Positions 1 to 8,551 are shown, counted from the first letter of the stretch. The stretch: 64,000 bases of DNA from Lentibacillus salicampi (GCF_004565465.1 NZ_SRHY01000005.1:110843-174842); one strand, 5' to 3'. Notes: a model not told the origin generated them from the letters alone. Made by a program: numbers and translations.

Positions 1-225
1 ATAATATTTTTAAGAACCTTTCACTTTACTTTCCCCGCTGGATAACAATTCCCGGGAGCTACCATCTTCAGGTTAAAAGGAGGGAGCGCTCACTCCCGAG
101 GACGGATATGGCAAAAATGATTGCGGCAGCAATTGACCCTGTAGTCGTCTATCATCCAACTTTAACCTTTTAAAGCGCAGAAGTGAAATAAAGTGTTCTG
201 ACAATTTCGAATAGGGGGAAATGAG
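1..225 (+). promoter_or_regulatory. Leader region upstream of the ABC uptake operon, possibly structured
   Basis: This gene-free stretch contains a short hairpin (GGGAG CGCT CACTCCC-like, around 82-97). A longer-range pairing is also possible between GGTTAAA at 71-77 and TTTAACC near 162-168, enclosing about 90 nt. A 21-codon open frame (108-173) with a GAGGA Shine-Dalgarno six bases upstream lies inside. The same frame is open to the left edge of the window, so it could instead be the tail of a gene that starts outside. No T-box core (AGGGTGGNACCGCG), TPP, SAM or FMN riboswitch core was recognised, and no U-run follows the stem. An attenuator or unknown cis-element is inference only. Confidence 0.25.
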
Positions 226-1215
226 ATGAAAAACTGGATACAGATTATAACAATTATTGCAGTTTTCAGTTTGCTGGCTGCATGCGGCTCTGATGATGGA
301 TCTTCGGAGGAAACGACAGCATCTGAAACATATCAGATAGGCGCTACACAGATTGTGGAACATCCGTCATTGGATCAGGCATATAAAGGATTCCAAGCTG
401 CGTTAGAAGAACAGGGATTAGAAGTGGAATATGATTTTCAAAGCGCACAAAACGACCAAAATAATGTAAAGCCTATTTCTGATAATTTCGTTGCAGATGG
501 TGTTGACTTGATTTTTGCCAATTCCACACCAAGTGCACTTGGTGCTTTGCAGGCAACGGATGAAATTCCGATTCTTTTCACATCTGTAACAGATGCTTCA
601 GGAGCAGGGTTAGTAGAGTCTATGGATGATCCTGGTGCTAATATTACTGGTGTACTTGATCTCCATCCGGATGCCATTAAAAAAACGGTCGAATTTATCG
701 CTGCCAACTTCCCGAAGGCTACTATAGGCACAGTCTATAACGCGGGTGAGCAAAATTCTGTAGCTCAAATAGAGTCTGTCAAGGAAGCGATGGAGGGTAC
801 AGGGTTAAGTTTGGCCGAGCGAACAGTTGCGAACGCATCTGAAGTAAAAGATGCAGCAACGACATTGGCTAGTGAAGCAGATGTATTCTATATTATCACC
901 GATAACACAGTTGTATCTGCTTTAGACAGTGTTGTGGGTGTTGCAAATGAGCAGGATATTCCGTTAATGGTCGGTGAGCCCGATTCCCTAAAAGGGGGAG
1001 GATTTGCCACCTATGGAATTAATTATCATACCATCGGTTATCGTACTGGAGAAATGGCCGCAGAAATATTAACAGGAGAGAAAACCACAAAAGATATCCC
1101 AGTAGAGTATCCACCTGAAATTCAACTTTTTATCAATAAACAGGCTGCTGAAGAACAAGGGGTTGAATGGAATGATTCCTGGGATGAAGATGCGGAATTT
1201 GTTGAAACTGAATAG
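226..1215 (+). CDS. ABC transporter substrate-binding lipoprotein, TrpX/ABC_sub_bind family
   Basis: This 329-residue protein is the extracytoplasmic binding component of a three-gene ABC importer. Residues 1-20 form a lipoprotein signal peptide ending in LLAAC with Cys20 as the lipidated residue, followed by an acidic Ser/Glu linker. The rest has the periplasmic-binding fold of family PF04392, whose best studied members (TrpX) are tied to aromatic amino acid uptake. The ligand here cannot be read from sequence. GGGGGAAATGAG precedes the ATG at good spacing. The permease starts 70 bases downstream and the ATPase follows, so the three form one operon. A role in amino acid or nucleoside-like ligand uptake is inference. 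Confidence 0.85.
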   Translation: MKNWIQIITIIAVFSLLAACGSDDGSSEETTASETYQIGATQIVEHPSLDQAYKGFQAALEEQGLEVEYDFQSAQNDQNNVKPISDNFVADGVDLIFANSTPSALGALQATDEIPILFTSVTDASGAGLVESMDDPGANITGVLDLHPDAIKKTVEFIAANFPKATIGTVYNAGEQNSVAQIESVKEAMEGTGLSLAERTVANASEVKDAATTLASEADVFYIITDNTVVSALDSVVGVANEQDIPLMVGEPDSLKGGGFATYGINYHTIGYRTGEMAAEILTGEKTTKDIPVEYPPEIQLFINKQAAEEQGVEWNDSWDEDAEFVETE

Positions 1216-1285
1216 GAAATAGAGATACAACTTCAGAAGCCGGGCAAGATGGCAGTCATAGTCATCTTGCCGTAAGGAGGCAATC

Positions 1286-2272
1286 ATGCTTATATCGTTA
1301 TTCGGAGCTATTGAATCAGGAATGATTTATGCCATTATGGCACTTGGCGTTTATTTGTCCTTTCGCATCCTGGATTTTCCGGATTTAACAGTTGACGGCA
1401 GCTTTGTTACCGGGGCTGCGGTAGCAGCGGTATCCATCGTAAATGGGGTGCCACCGGCCGTTGCATCTGTTCTGGCTGCAGTGGCTGGTTTTATGGCCGG
1501 GTGTTTAACAGGCATTCTTCATACGAAAGGAAAAATCAACGCTTTATTAGCAGGAATTATTATGATGACGGCTCTTTATTCAATTAACCTGCGAATAATG
1601 GGACAGCCTACACTATCCATGTTAAACGAAACAACTTTGTTTCAGCAGTTGGAATCCTTATGGGCAACAACAGGTATCGATACCTTTTTTAACGGGGCAT
1701 TAACAGCTATGGGAGCGGATCAGACCCCTTCAACATGGGTCATCATTGCAATTATGATACTAGTAACCCTCAGTATCAAATTGTTAACCGATTATTACTT
1801 GAAAACAGAAATTGGTCTGGCGCTGAGAGCGACTGGTAACAATAAAAAAATGATTCGCAGTCTCTCCGCAAATACAGATTTCCTTATTATTAGCGGTATT
1901 GGTATATCAAATGCTTTTGTAGCCTTTTCCGGAGGATTAATCGCTCAACATGGCGGTTTTGCCGATGTGAATATGGGTATCGGAATGATTATAATTGGTC
2001 TGGCATCTGTTATTATTGGGGAATCAATATTTGGCGTCAAAACAATTGCAAGAGCCACGTTAGCTGTTATTGGCGGTGCCATTATTTACCGAATCTTTGT
2101 GACCATGGCGCTTCGTGCTGATTTCTTGGAGACAGGCGATATGAAACTAATCACAGCAACACTTGTCGTAATAGCCCTGATTGCCCCGAAAATGGTTCAG
2201 GCGCGAAATGAGAAAAAAAGACGAATGAAGAAAAAGACTGAATTACTGCAGCAGAAAGCAAGCGAGGTGTAA
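1286..2272 (+). CDS. ABC transporter permease (BPD_transp_2 family)
   Basis: This 328-residue integral membrane protein has about eight hydrophobic segments. It begins with the conserved MLISLFGAIESGMIYAIMAL-type opening and carries a central 'EIGLALRATGNN' cytoplasmic loop, typical of permeases paired with TrpX-like binding proteins and distantly related to branched-chain amino acid permeases. The C-terminus is strongly basic (many Lys/Arg). A strong AAGGAGG lies 6 nt before ATG. The ATPase gene begins two bases after the stop codon, which indicates translational coupling. It should form the membrane channel of the importer; substrate unknown. Confidence 0.88.
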   Translation: MLISLFGAIESGMIYAIMALGVYLSFRILDFPDLTVDGSFVTGAAVAAVSIVNGVPPAVASVLAAVAGFMAGCLTGILHTKGKINALLAGIIMMTALYSINLRIMGQPTLSMLNETTLFQQLESLWATTGIDTFFNGALTAMGADQTPSTWVIIAIMILVTLSIKLLTDYYLKTEIGLALRATGNNKKMIRSLSANTDFLIISGIGISNAFVAFSGGLIAQHGGFADVNMGIGMIIIGLASVIIGESIFGVKTIARATLAVIGGAIIYRIFVTMALRADFLETGDMKLITATLVVIALIAPKMVQARNEKKRRMKKKTELLQQKASEV

Positions 2273-2274
2273 AA

Positions 2275-3069
2275 ATGCTCTGGTTACAGGATGTCTCTAT
2301 TACCTTTAACGAAAATACACCGGATGAAAAACGGGCATTGCAGGCGATTAACCTTGAACTGCCCAAAGGAGAGTTTGTGACAGTTATCGGAAGTAACGGA
2401 GCGGGGAAATCCACGCTGATGAATGTCATTTCCGGCAGTCTGGAACCTGATGTCGGAAGTATCGTCGTAAATGACAGAGAGGTCGCCAGTCTTCCCGAAT
2501 ATAAACGATCCCATTTTATCGGCCGTGTATTTCAGGATCCCATGGCTGGAACGGCACCCTCCATGACGATTGAAGAAAATTTGGCGATGGCTTATGCAAG
2601 GAATAAAAAAAGAAAGCTAAAACCAGGCGTAACCAAAAACCGAAGACAGATGTTCAAAGAATACCTGGCTACATTGAATTTAGGACTTGAAAATCGCTTG
2701 AAGGCAAAGGTAGGTCTTCTTTCTGGCGGTGAACGTCAGGCTCTTTCTTTGTTGATGGCCACTTTTACCGAACCTGATATTTTGCTTCTGGACGAACATA
2801 CGGCTGCATTGGATCCTTCAAGAGCTGAATTGATTATTAATATTACCCGGGATGTCGTGGATAAATCTGGACTTACTACGCTTATGGTTACACATAATAT
2901 GCAACAGGCGTTGGATCTGGGGGACAGATTATTTATGATGGATAAAGGGGAAATTATTTTGGATGTTGAACAAGAAGAAAAGCAGAAGCTGACTATTGAA
3001 AATTTGATGCAGGAATTTCAGAAGAAACGCGGAAGTGATTTTGAAAGCGACCGGGCGATATTGGGCTGA
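2275..3069 (+). CDS. ABC transporter ATP-binding protein (TrpX-type importer)
   Basis: This 264-residue ATPase energises the preceding permease. It has Walker A GSNGAGKST at residues 39-47, the ABC signature LLSGGERQA at about 150, Walker B ILLLDE at about 170 with the catalytic Glu, a D-loop ALDP, and the H-loop His in 'LMVTHNM'. The sequence is intact and of normal length. A GAGGTG ribosome site lies inside the end of the permease gene, so the two are translationally coupled. No further gene is fused or appended downstream, so the operon ends here. Confidence 0.92.
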   Translation: MLWLQDVSITFNENTPDEKRALQAINLELPKGEFVTVIGSNGAGKSTLMNVISGSLEPDVGSIVVNDREVASLPEYKRSHFIGRVFQDPMAGTAPSMTIEENLAMAYARNKKRKLKPGVTKNRRQMFKEYLATLNLGLENRLKAKVGLLSGGERQALSLLMATFTEPDILLLDEHTAALDPSRAELIINITRDVVDKSGLTTLMVTHNMQQALDLGDRLFMMDKGEIILDVEQEEKQKLTIENLMQEFQKKRGSDFESDRAILG

Positions 3070-3376
3070 TTGGCGTCAATTTTCGCTGGAATATCTTTAT
3101 ACTCCGAAGGATGGCGAAAACAGCCGAAGAAGGAATATGTCATTTCTCTCTTCGGTGGTTGGACTCATCCAAAACCAAGCATCTCTTGACGCGGTCACTC
3201 GTTTGCCAGGCGTCCATGCCTATTGCCATCAGCACGACTCATGCCAAGTCCCGGGTTGAAGACTTCAGATAAGGCAATGCCAACTTCTTTGTCAAGTGCA
3301 TGATTGTTGTTCCCTCAGTAGGGGGTATATCGATATCAGCAAAAGACAAAGTAGCCCCACATGATCATATTCAACA
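3070..3376. other. Gene-poor gap with a possible decayed coding remnant on the minus strand
   Basis: About 300 bases lie between the ABC operon and the Crp-type gene. Read on the minus strand (about 3300 to 3070), one frame gives a protein-like stretch containing ALDKEVGIALSEVFNPGLG, interrupted by two in-frame stop codons. This looks like a fossil of a longer gene, but I cannot assign a family. No intact ORF with a ribosome site is visible. Confidence 0.3.
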
Positions 3377-3404
3377 AAAAAGACCACTCCTCAGGGTGGT
3401 CCGT
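3377..3404 (-). terminator. Rho-independent terminator of the Crp/Fnr gene
   Basis: GACCACTC-CTCA-GGGTGGTC forms a hairpin with a G-T wobble, followed on the minus strand by TTTTTT (plus-strand AAAAAA at 3377-3382). It ends a few bases beyond the stop codon of the regulator gene. Confidence 0.75.
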
Positions 3405-3408
3405 TCCC

Positions 3409-4101
3409 TTAGAACAACTCATCTTCCAGCCCATCGATATCCAGTACGACCGTACCGGACTTGTCAGTGGCTACCAGGTTGTATTTTTTTAGCTGGGTCA
3501 GTGTGCGGCTGACGGTCTCCCGGCTTGAGCCGATCATATTGGCGAGCTCGCGATTGGTGAATTGGGTTGTCAGCTTGACCATGCCATCACGCGTCCGTTT
3601 TCCGTATCCTTTCGAAAGGCGCAATAGTAGCATAATAATTTGTTCGTATGTGTTATGAAGAATTTTTTCCTCCAGCCGGCTCTGCAAATCGACAATAATA
3701 TCCCCGAGTACACGAAACAGCTTTACACAGATTTCAGGGTGGTTAACCAGAAAGATTTCGAATGATTCGATTGGAATATAAATCAATACAGCGTCTTCCG
3801 ATACTTCGGCATGTGCGGGGTAATTGTCTTTCCTGAAAAACCCCTGATGCGGAAACATATCGCCAGGCTGCAGTATGTTTACAATCTGTTCCCTGCCATG
3901 AAAGTCGGTTTTATAGATTTTTATTTTTCCCTGGTGAATAAAATAAACGTTCGTTAATGGATCGCCCTGCATGAATATGTGGGTGCCATGCCTGTACATT
4001 CGGTGTTTTGCCAGACCGATAATCGGCTCCATTTCATAGTCGGTCAGATCTTTGAATAGTGGAATATTTTGGAGCAACTGCTGTATAGTATCGGTATTCA
4101 T
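3409..4101 (-). CDS. Crp/Fnr family transcriptional regulator
   Basis: This 230-residue regulator has an N-terminal cyclic-nucleotide-binding-like beta-barrel (about 15-130), a dimerisation helix (about 130-160) and a C-terminal winged helix-turn-helix (TNRELANMIGSSRETVSRTL, 182-201). It has a single Cys (in PEICVK) and lacks the N- or C-terminal Cys clusters that hold the Fe-S centre of Fnr, so direct O2 sensing by such a cluster is unlikely. It diverges from a DUF2249 gene and a radical SAM gene, which are its likely targets (inference). Proteins in this setting often respond to low oxygen or nitrosative stress, but the signal is not readable here. Confidence 0.85.
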   Translation of the reverse strand: MNTDTIQQLLQNIPLFKDLTDYEMEPIIGLAKHRMYRHGTHIFMQGDPLTNVYFIHQGKIKIYKTDFHGREQIVNILQPGDMFPHQGFFRKDNYPAHAEVSEDAVLIYIPIESFEIFLVNHPEICVKLFRVLGDIIVDLQSRLEEKILHNTYEQIIMLLLRLSKGYGKRTRDGMVKLTTQFTNRELANMIGSSRETVSRTLTQLKKYNLVATDKSGTVVLDIDGLEDELF

Positions 4102-4319
4102 TGGATTCCCTCCATTTTAAGGGTGGCTTTTATTCAGTTATGTGATGGTCAATTTCATCCTATCATATTCCAAAGGTGTCTTCTGCTTTTAAGTTTGAAC
4201 GTTTTGTGATCAAGTGATGAATATCATACATAGATGATGTCCTTCGTCACAACCTTATGGCCTGTCGGGGTATAAGATGGAATTGGTCAATAAGAAAAAT
4301 ATTTATGGAGGGGTTTATA

Positions 4320-4559
4320 ATGAATGATACACAATTTACGGCAAAAATACATGCACCAAACTATGATCCAAGAAATCGACATCCAAAGATCTTTGAAGTA
4401 TTTGATGGATTGAAATCGGGTGAATTTATACAGTTGTCCAATGATCACGATCCAAAACCGCTTCATTATCAATTGAAGGCTGAACGGAAAGGATCTTTTA
4501 CATGGGAATATCTGGAACAGGGACCACCAATGTGGCGCATCGCCATCGGAAAAAAATAA
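4320..4559 (+). CDS. DUF2249 domain protein
   Basis: This small cytoplasmic protein of 79 residues contains 'DPRNRHPKIFEVFDGLKSGE' and 'NDHDPKPLHYQL', the hallmark pattern of DUF2249. Such domains are common next to hemerythrin, Nor or heme-related genes in anaerobic or denitrifying Firmicutes; the biochemical role is unknown. The ATG at 4320 follows GGAGGGG; the longer in-frame start at 4257 lacks a ribosome site and reads into non-conserved sequence. It lies just ahead of the radical SAM gene, probably in the same transcript, and diverges from the Crp/Fnr regulator. Confidence 0.8.
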   Translation: MNDTQFTAKIHAPNYDPRNRHPKIFEVFDGLKSGEFIQLSNDHDPKPLHYQLKAERKGSFTWEYLEQGPPMWRIAIGKK

Positions 4560-4631
4560 ATAGCCGCTGCCTCTGGATGTCGCCCCAGAGGTTTGTATAG
4601 TAATATCTGCAATCGTTGAGGAGGGGTCTTT

Positions 4632-5774
4632 ATATTTCCAAAAGACTACCATAAAAATCCGTTTATCGTTATTTGGGAACTGACACGTGCCTGTGAATTA
4701 AAATGTCTGCACTGCAGAGCAGAAGCCCAATATCACCGACATCCACTGGAATTGACATTTGAAGAGGGAAAGAAATTGATCGATGACATTTACGCCATGG
4801 ATAATCCGATGCTCGTCTTTACTGGCGGGGATCCACTGATGCGGCCGGATGTGTTCGATATTGCAGAGTATGCGGTGCAGAAAGGTGTGCGGGTTTCCAT
4901 GACACCATCTGCTACACCGAATGTGACGAAAGAAGCGATGCGGCAGGCAAAAGATGTTGGGTTATCGAGGTGGGCTTTTTCCATTGATGGTCACTGCAAA
5001 GAGGTTCATGATCATTTCCGCGGGACGTCAGGTTCGTTCGATTTGACGATGAATGCGATTAAGTATTTACATGAATTGGAAATGCCATTGCAAATTAATA
5101 CGGTTATTTCCAGATATAATGTGGACTACCTTGATGAAATGGCTGAAATGGTCAAGGATCTGAACTGTGTGCTCTGGAGTGTGTTTTTCCTTGTACCAAC
5201 TGGACGTGGAAAAGAAAGCGACATGATTTCACCGGCAGAACATGAACGCGTACTGCGCTGGCTGTATAAACTTTCCAAACGTGTGCCGTTTGATATTAAA
5301 ACAACGGCAGCACAGCATTATCGCCGTGTTGTTATCCAGGGTAAAATACGTGAGAACCAGCACACCGATGAGATGATTCGGTATGAAGATGCTTTGATGA
5401 GCGGAAAAACTGGCCAGATCGATGGGCTGGGGCGCGCACCTAAAGGCGTCAATGACGGGAATGGTTTTGTATTCATCTCGCATACGGGTGATGTTTTCCC
5501 GAGCGGTCTTTTACCAATCAAAGTTGGCAATGTACGCCAGACACCACTTCCAACCATTTATCGAGAGTCGGAAGTATTCCAGAACTTGCGGAACCCGGAT
5601 AACTATAAAGGCAAGTGTGGTGTCTGCGAATTCCGGCATGTTTGTGGTGGCTCAAGATCGCGTGCATATAATGTGACAGGGGACTATATGGAAAGCGAAC
5701 CATATTGTGTTTATATTCCCAAAGCCTGGCGGGAAGAGCATAGACGTGAATATCGACAAAAAGCTTCTAACTGA
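4632..5774 (+). CDS. Radical SAM/SPASM protein with apparent ATA start codon
   Basis: This is a 380-residue radical SAM enzyme if read from ATA at 4632. The CxxxCxxC cluster motif (CELKCLHC) lies near residues 20-27, so the first conventional start, TTG at 4752, would delete the catalytic [4Fe-4S] site. The reading frame is closed by TGA at 4617, and no ATG, GTG or TTG lies between 4617 and 4752 in frame. GAGGAGGGG sits at ideal spacing before ATA. The C-terminus has a SPASM-type Cys cluster (CGVCEFRHVCGGSRSRA, later YCVYIP). It resembles TIGR04053-like enzymes linked to heme or peptide modification; the substrate is unknown. It is probably co-regulated with the DUF2249 gene. Confidence 0.85.
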   Translation: MFPKDYHKNPFIVIWELTRACELKCLHCRAEAQYHRHPLELTFEEGKKLIDDIYAMDNPMLVFTGGDPLMRPDVFDIAEYAVQKGVRVSMTPSATPNVTKEAMRQAKDVGLSRWAFSIDGHCKEVHDHFRGTSGSFDLTMNAIKYLHELEMPLQINTVISRYNVDYLDEMAEMVKDLNCVLWSVFFLVPTGRGKESDMISPAEHERVLRWLYKLSKRVPFDIKTTAAQHYRRVVIQGKIRENQHTDEMIRYEDALMSGKTGQIDGLGRAPKGVNDGNGFVFISHTGDVFPSGLLPIKVGNVRQTPLPTIYRESEVFQNLRNPDNYKGKCGVCEFRHVCGGSRSRAYNVTGDYMESEPYCVYIPKAWREEHRREYRQKASN

Positions 5775-5797
5775 TCAAGGTTAGAAGCTTTTTTTTA
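5759..5797 (+). terminator. Rho-independent terminator of the radical SAM operon
   Basis: AAGCTTCTAAC-TGATCAAG-GTTAGAAGCTT is an 11-bp perfect stem followed by TTTTTT; the 5' arm overlaps the last codons of the gene. Confidence 0.92.
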
Positions 5798-6003
5798 CGA
5801 TTCAATTGTTCAAAAGAATGCATACGATCTTTGATTGGACGGGAGAGAGACTGAGCACTGCCGCTACCAACTTGAATATCCGGATAGTTATTTTCATTTA
5901 AATGAAACCATGAAAAATCCCTCCACAGATCGGCTACCCCTCGAAAGGAACCATGAAGCACCTGATACTTTAAGCCGTTTTTTCTAAATCCTGCTGCTTT
6001 TTA
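5767..6003 (-). pseudogene. C-terminal fragment of an unidentified gene
   Basis: The minus strand from about 6003 to 5767 reads about 78 codons without a stop and ends in a normal TAA. The stretch contains 'GLKYQVLHGSFRGVADLWRD', which looks like genuine protein. An in-frame stop lies just upstream and a MITE-like repeat begins immediately beyond, so the 5' part of the gene is gone. There is no convincing ribosome site at the internal GTG/ATG codons. The family was not recognised; an effector-binding regulator or a transposase tail are both possible. Confidence 0.35.
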
Positions 6004-6007
6004 ATCT

Positions 6008-6140
6008 TCGCGATTGAGATAAACTACGACGTAAGTGCTGTGTTGATTTCCGTTCCGGGCAGTCGCTTTCCACTCAACTATTAACTTACCGTCGCAGTTA
6101 ATGGATTTTGGTTAAAAACAACCCTTTATAAAATAGTGTA
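6008..6140. repeat. Short copy of MITE-like repeat with TIR ATAAACTNCGACGTAA
   Basis: The left end GATTGAGATAAACTACGACG and the right end CTTACCGTCGCAGTTAATGG are near inverted copies. The outer right flank TAAAAACAACCCTTTATAAA is shared with the longer copy at 26540-26945. This copy is about 130 bp, too small to encode a transposase, and looks internally deleted. Confidence 0.6.
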
Positions 6141-6162
6141 TGGAAGCATGTTCTGTCGCATT

Positions 6163-6987
6163 TTAAAGAAACAAGATAACAAGAAGCCCGATGGCAAAGC
6201 AGTAATAAGCAAAATACTTCAGGTTGCCCCGTGCCATAACATTTATAAACCATCGTAATGAATAATAAGTCGCGATGATTGACGCTGCAAACGCCAGGAT
6301 TGCTGGAATTGCCACAGCACTGAATTCACTGTCGCCGCCGACAAGGTCGCCAGCTGATAACATGGTAACACCAAGGCTGACCGGTATATACAGCAGGAAA
6401 GAGAACCGGAGAGCTGTTTCGGTTTTCATACCAACCAGCATGGCCGCGACAATAGTGGCCCCTGAGCGGCTAATGCCGGGCACAAGTGCAACCGATTGGG
6501 CCAGTCCAACGATAATAGCATCACGGACCGTAATCCCGCCATCACTCTTCTTGCCGCGCAGATTCCGGATAATCCATAAAGCGGCACCAGTAATCAAAAG
6601 TGTCACCCCAACAACGGCCACACCGCTCAGTTTACTTTCAATATAATCCTCAAACAAGAGACCGATAATCCCGGTCGGAATCGTTGCAACCACCAAAAAT
6701 AGGACAAATTGAAAATCACTTTTCGCATCGTCAGCCCGTGTCGTTATGTATCGTATCGTGTTTTCCACAAGACTATAAATATCTTTCCGGTAGATAATCA
6801 GAACTGCCAATAATGAGCCGAAATTGACCATGATTTCAAACGAAAGCCCATCAATTCCAACATTAAAAAGTTTTCCTACGATGACCAGATGTCCGCTGGA
6901 TGATATCGGAATCGGCTCCGTGAATCCTTGGAGTAGTCCAAGGACAATATATTTGATTAGCAGCCAAAATGCTTCAATGGTTTCCAT
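6163..6987 (-). CDS. uppP: Undecaprenyl-diphosphatase UppP/BacA
   Basis: This 274-residue polytopic membrane enzyme dephosphorylates undecaprenyl pyrophosphate to recycle the lipid carrier of cell wall synthesis, and raises bacitracin tolerance. Diagnostic motifs are [16 protein letters not shown] (residues 19-33; the Glu-rich and Ser-Gly-His catalytic region) and PGISRSGAT (about 165-173). At least seven hydrophobic helices follow. The length is normal (B. subtilis about 276). It is transcribed alone and diverges from a Tyr/Gly-rich small protein. Confidence 0.93.
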   Translation of the reverse strand: METIEAFWLLIKYIVLGLLQGFTEPIPISSSGHLVIVGKLFNVGIDGLSFEIMVNFGSLLAVLIIYRKDIYSLVENTIRYITTRADDAKSDFQFVLFLVVATIPTGIIGLLFEDYIESKLSGVAVVGVTLLITGAALWIIRNLRGKKSDGGITVRDAIIVGLAQSVALVPGISRSGATIVAAMLVGMKTETALRFSFLLYIPVSLGVTMLSAGDLVGGDSEFSAVAIPAILAFAASIIATYYSLRWFINVMARGNLKYFAYYCFAIGLLVILFL

Positions 6988-7081
6988 AAAACATTCACCT
7001 CAATTGATTGAATTTCCGGTGCCAGACATGTCACCAACCCATGGGCATATGAATAGGCTGGTTGGTGAGGAGGTTGAAAAT

Positions 7082-7441
7082 ATGAACTACAATCATCAAC
7101 ATATGTATGAATTGTGTAAACAGCATATGCATTCGTATGTACTTGCTGAAATGAATGATGGTACACAAGTTGACGGCATTATCACAGGGCTTGATAACGA
7201 ATGCGTCTATATGGCTGCACCGTTCGGGCAGGATAACCATATGCCCGGGCATCATCATCATCAGTCCCACGATTGCTGCCAGGATCCACACAGATTTGGC
7301 GGGTTCGGTTACGGGTATCCTGGTTATGGATACGGCTATGGACATGGCGGGTATCCTGGTTATGGCCGCCCCAGAAGATTCAATCGCCTGGTGCTTCCAT
7401 TGGCAGCGTTGACTGCACTAAGCGTTCTGCCCTGGTACTAA
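7082..7441 (+). CDS. Gly/Tyr-rich small protein, likely spore-surface or coat related
   Basis: This 119-residue protein has two parts. An N-terminal stretch of about 50 residues (VLAEMNDGTQVDGIITGLDN) resembles the Sm-like or beta-barrel 'HDGTxVxG' module of small Bacillus proteins. The remainder is a low-complexity His cluster (PGHHHH) followed by repeated GYGYPGYGYG-type sequence and a hydrophobic C-terminus. GAGGAGG lies 8 nt before ATG at 7082; the longer frame from 6824 overlaps uppP antisense and is rejected. Proteins of this composition in Bacillus are often sporulation products, but no promoter proves that here. Confidence 0.65.
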   Translation: MNYNHQHMYELCKQHMHSYVLAEMNDGTQVDGIITGLDNECVYMAAPFGQDNHMPGHHHHQSHDCCQDPHRFGGFGYGYPGYGYGYGHGGYPGYGRPRRFNRLVLPLAALTALSVLPWY

Positions 7442-7493
7442 AAAAACATTCCCGCATGACGGCGTTTCGTCATCGAAACACTTGCAAACACGA

Positions 7494-7527
7494 AACCCTT
7501 GCCATCATTACCTTGAAGGCAAGGGTT
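7494..7527. terminator. Hairpin between convergent small genes
   Basis: AACCCTTGCC and GGCAAGGGTT form a perfect 10-bp stem with a 14-nt loop. No long U-run follows on either strand, so terminator function is uncertain, but the position between two convergent genes fits. Confidence 0.45.
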
Positions 7528-7582
7528 GATTCATACGCAGCTATCATCATTCAAACGACCGGAATCATGTCACCGGTATTGC

Positions 7583-7762
7583 TTACTGATCACTTTCACC
7601 TTTCAATACGCCTTCACCCAGCACATATACGGCAAGTGTAATGACGAGTGCTGCTGCTAATGTACTTCCAATTTCAAACGTATTACCTGCCATGCTGATT
7701 AATACATATGAAACAACACAACTAATTAAAAATGCCCAAAAAAGTGGCCAAAAGAACCGCAT
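7583..7762 (-). CDS. yjzD: YjzD-like DUF2929 membrane protein
   Basis: This protein of about 59 residues has two hydrophobic helices (FFWPLFWAFLISCVVSYVLI and an Ala/Leu-rich second helix) and the C-terminal 'GEGVLKG' seen in the DUF2929/YjzD family. In B. subtilis yjzD sits beside the yjaU/yjaV-med block, as here. ATG at 7762 follows GAGGTG; the upstream in-frame GTG at 7774 is itself part of that ribosome site. Function unknown. Confidence 0.65.
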   Translation of the reverse strand: MRFFWPLFWAFLISCVVSYVLISMAGNTFEIGSTLAAALVITLAVYVLGEGVLKGESDQ

Positions 7763-7984
7763 GTTAAAATACACCTCATTTTTATAATACTGCTTATTTT
7801 TTCGATTCGCTTATAGTGTGTTCAAGATTGATTGATGAACGCTTACTTCTTCAGTTTAGCAAATCCTTCCGAAAAATTAAAGGATTTGTTTTAACGTCAG
7901 GAAAGGATTGATTTTTCGCATGCGTGATATGATGAAGAACGACACCGTGACATAATTTTTTGAGTAACAGGAGGGTGAATCACA

Positions 7985-8551
7985 ATGGTTGTCTTTGTGG
8001 AAAATTGCTTTCATTGGATTGGTTTTCATATAATGAATGATTTGCTTGATAACGGTTTTCAAGTTGATGGAATGGACAGTCTTGACACGGACAAGAAGGA
8101 GCATTTGTCTATGTTTGTCGGCCGGAACCAGCTCTTCCGTCATGTATCTGCTTCTGAGCGAAATAACGCGTACGATATTTCACTCAAGATTGAGGATGAT
8201 GCGTTGATATTGGAAAAAGAAAATTTGGTCACCATTCACCTGCCTCTTGTCTTCGGGGAATGGATGCCGATGAATCAGGAGGGCGTATATGATCAGGATG
8301 ATTTTATCCCGTTTGATTCTGAGCGATTCTTAACAGAGGCTGTCTACGTGGGCGATGTATTGAAAAGCCTGCAACAGTGGTTTGCTACATCTGATCTTCC
8401 CCCGATATTGGAAGTCAGGTCGTTTCATGAGCGGCAAACAGGACAAAGAAAACTTGAGAATGCCGTTTATATACGAAACAATAGGCCTATACAAGAAGAG
8501 ATCAATCGAGTGAAGAAACACTATAATACGTATCAGAAATTTTATCAGTAA
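7985..8551 (+). CDS. YjaV-like NAD-epimerase-fold protein
   Basis: This 188-residue protein opens with 'VENCFHWIGFHIMNDLLDNGFQVDGMD', a shape typical of a degenerate Rossmann start in the YjaU/YjaV proteins found upstream of med. The glycine-rich nucleotide motif is eroded, so catalytic dehydratase or epimerase activity is doubtful. GGAGGG precedes the ATG. Synteny with med and fabH supports the identification; function unknown. Confidence 0.6.
   Translation: MVVFVENCFHWIGFHIMNDLLDNGFQVDGMDSLDTDKKEHLSMFVGRNQLFRHVSASERNNAYDISLKIEDDALILEKENLVTIHLPLVFGEWMPMNQEGVYDQDDFIPFDSERFLTEAVYVGDVLKSLQQWFATSDLPPILEVRSFHERQTGQRKLENAVYIRNNRPIQEEINRVKKHYNTYQKFYQ

Noticed and set aside
1..225. T-box leader for the ABC operon
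   Set aside because: No AGGGTGGNACCGCG antiterminator core and no terminator U-run; the real T-box in the window is the one before trpS.
4195..4260. FNR/CRP operator between the regulator and DUF2249 gene
   Set aside because: TTGTGATCAAGTGATGAA and TCGTCACAA give only half-sites; no TGTGA-N6-TCACA or TTGAT-N4-ATCAA palindrome was found.
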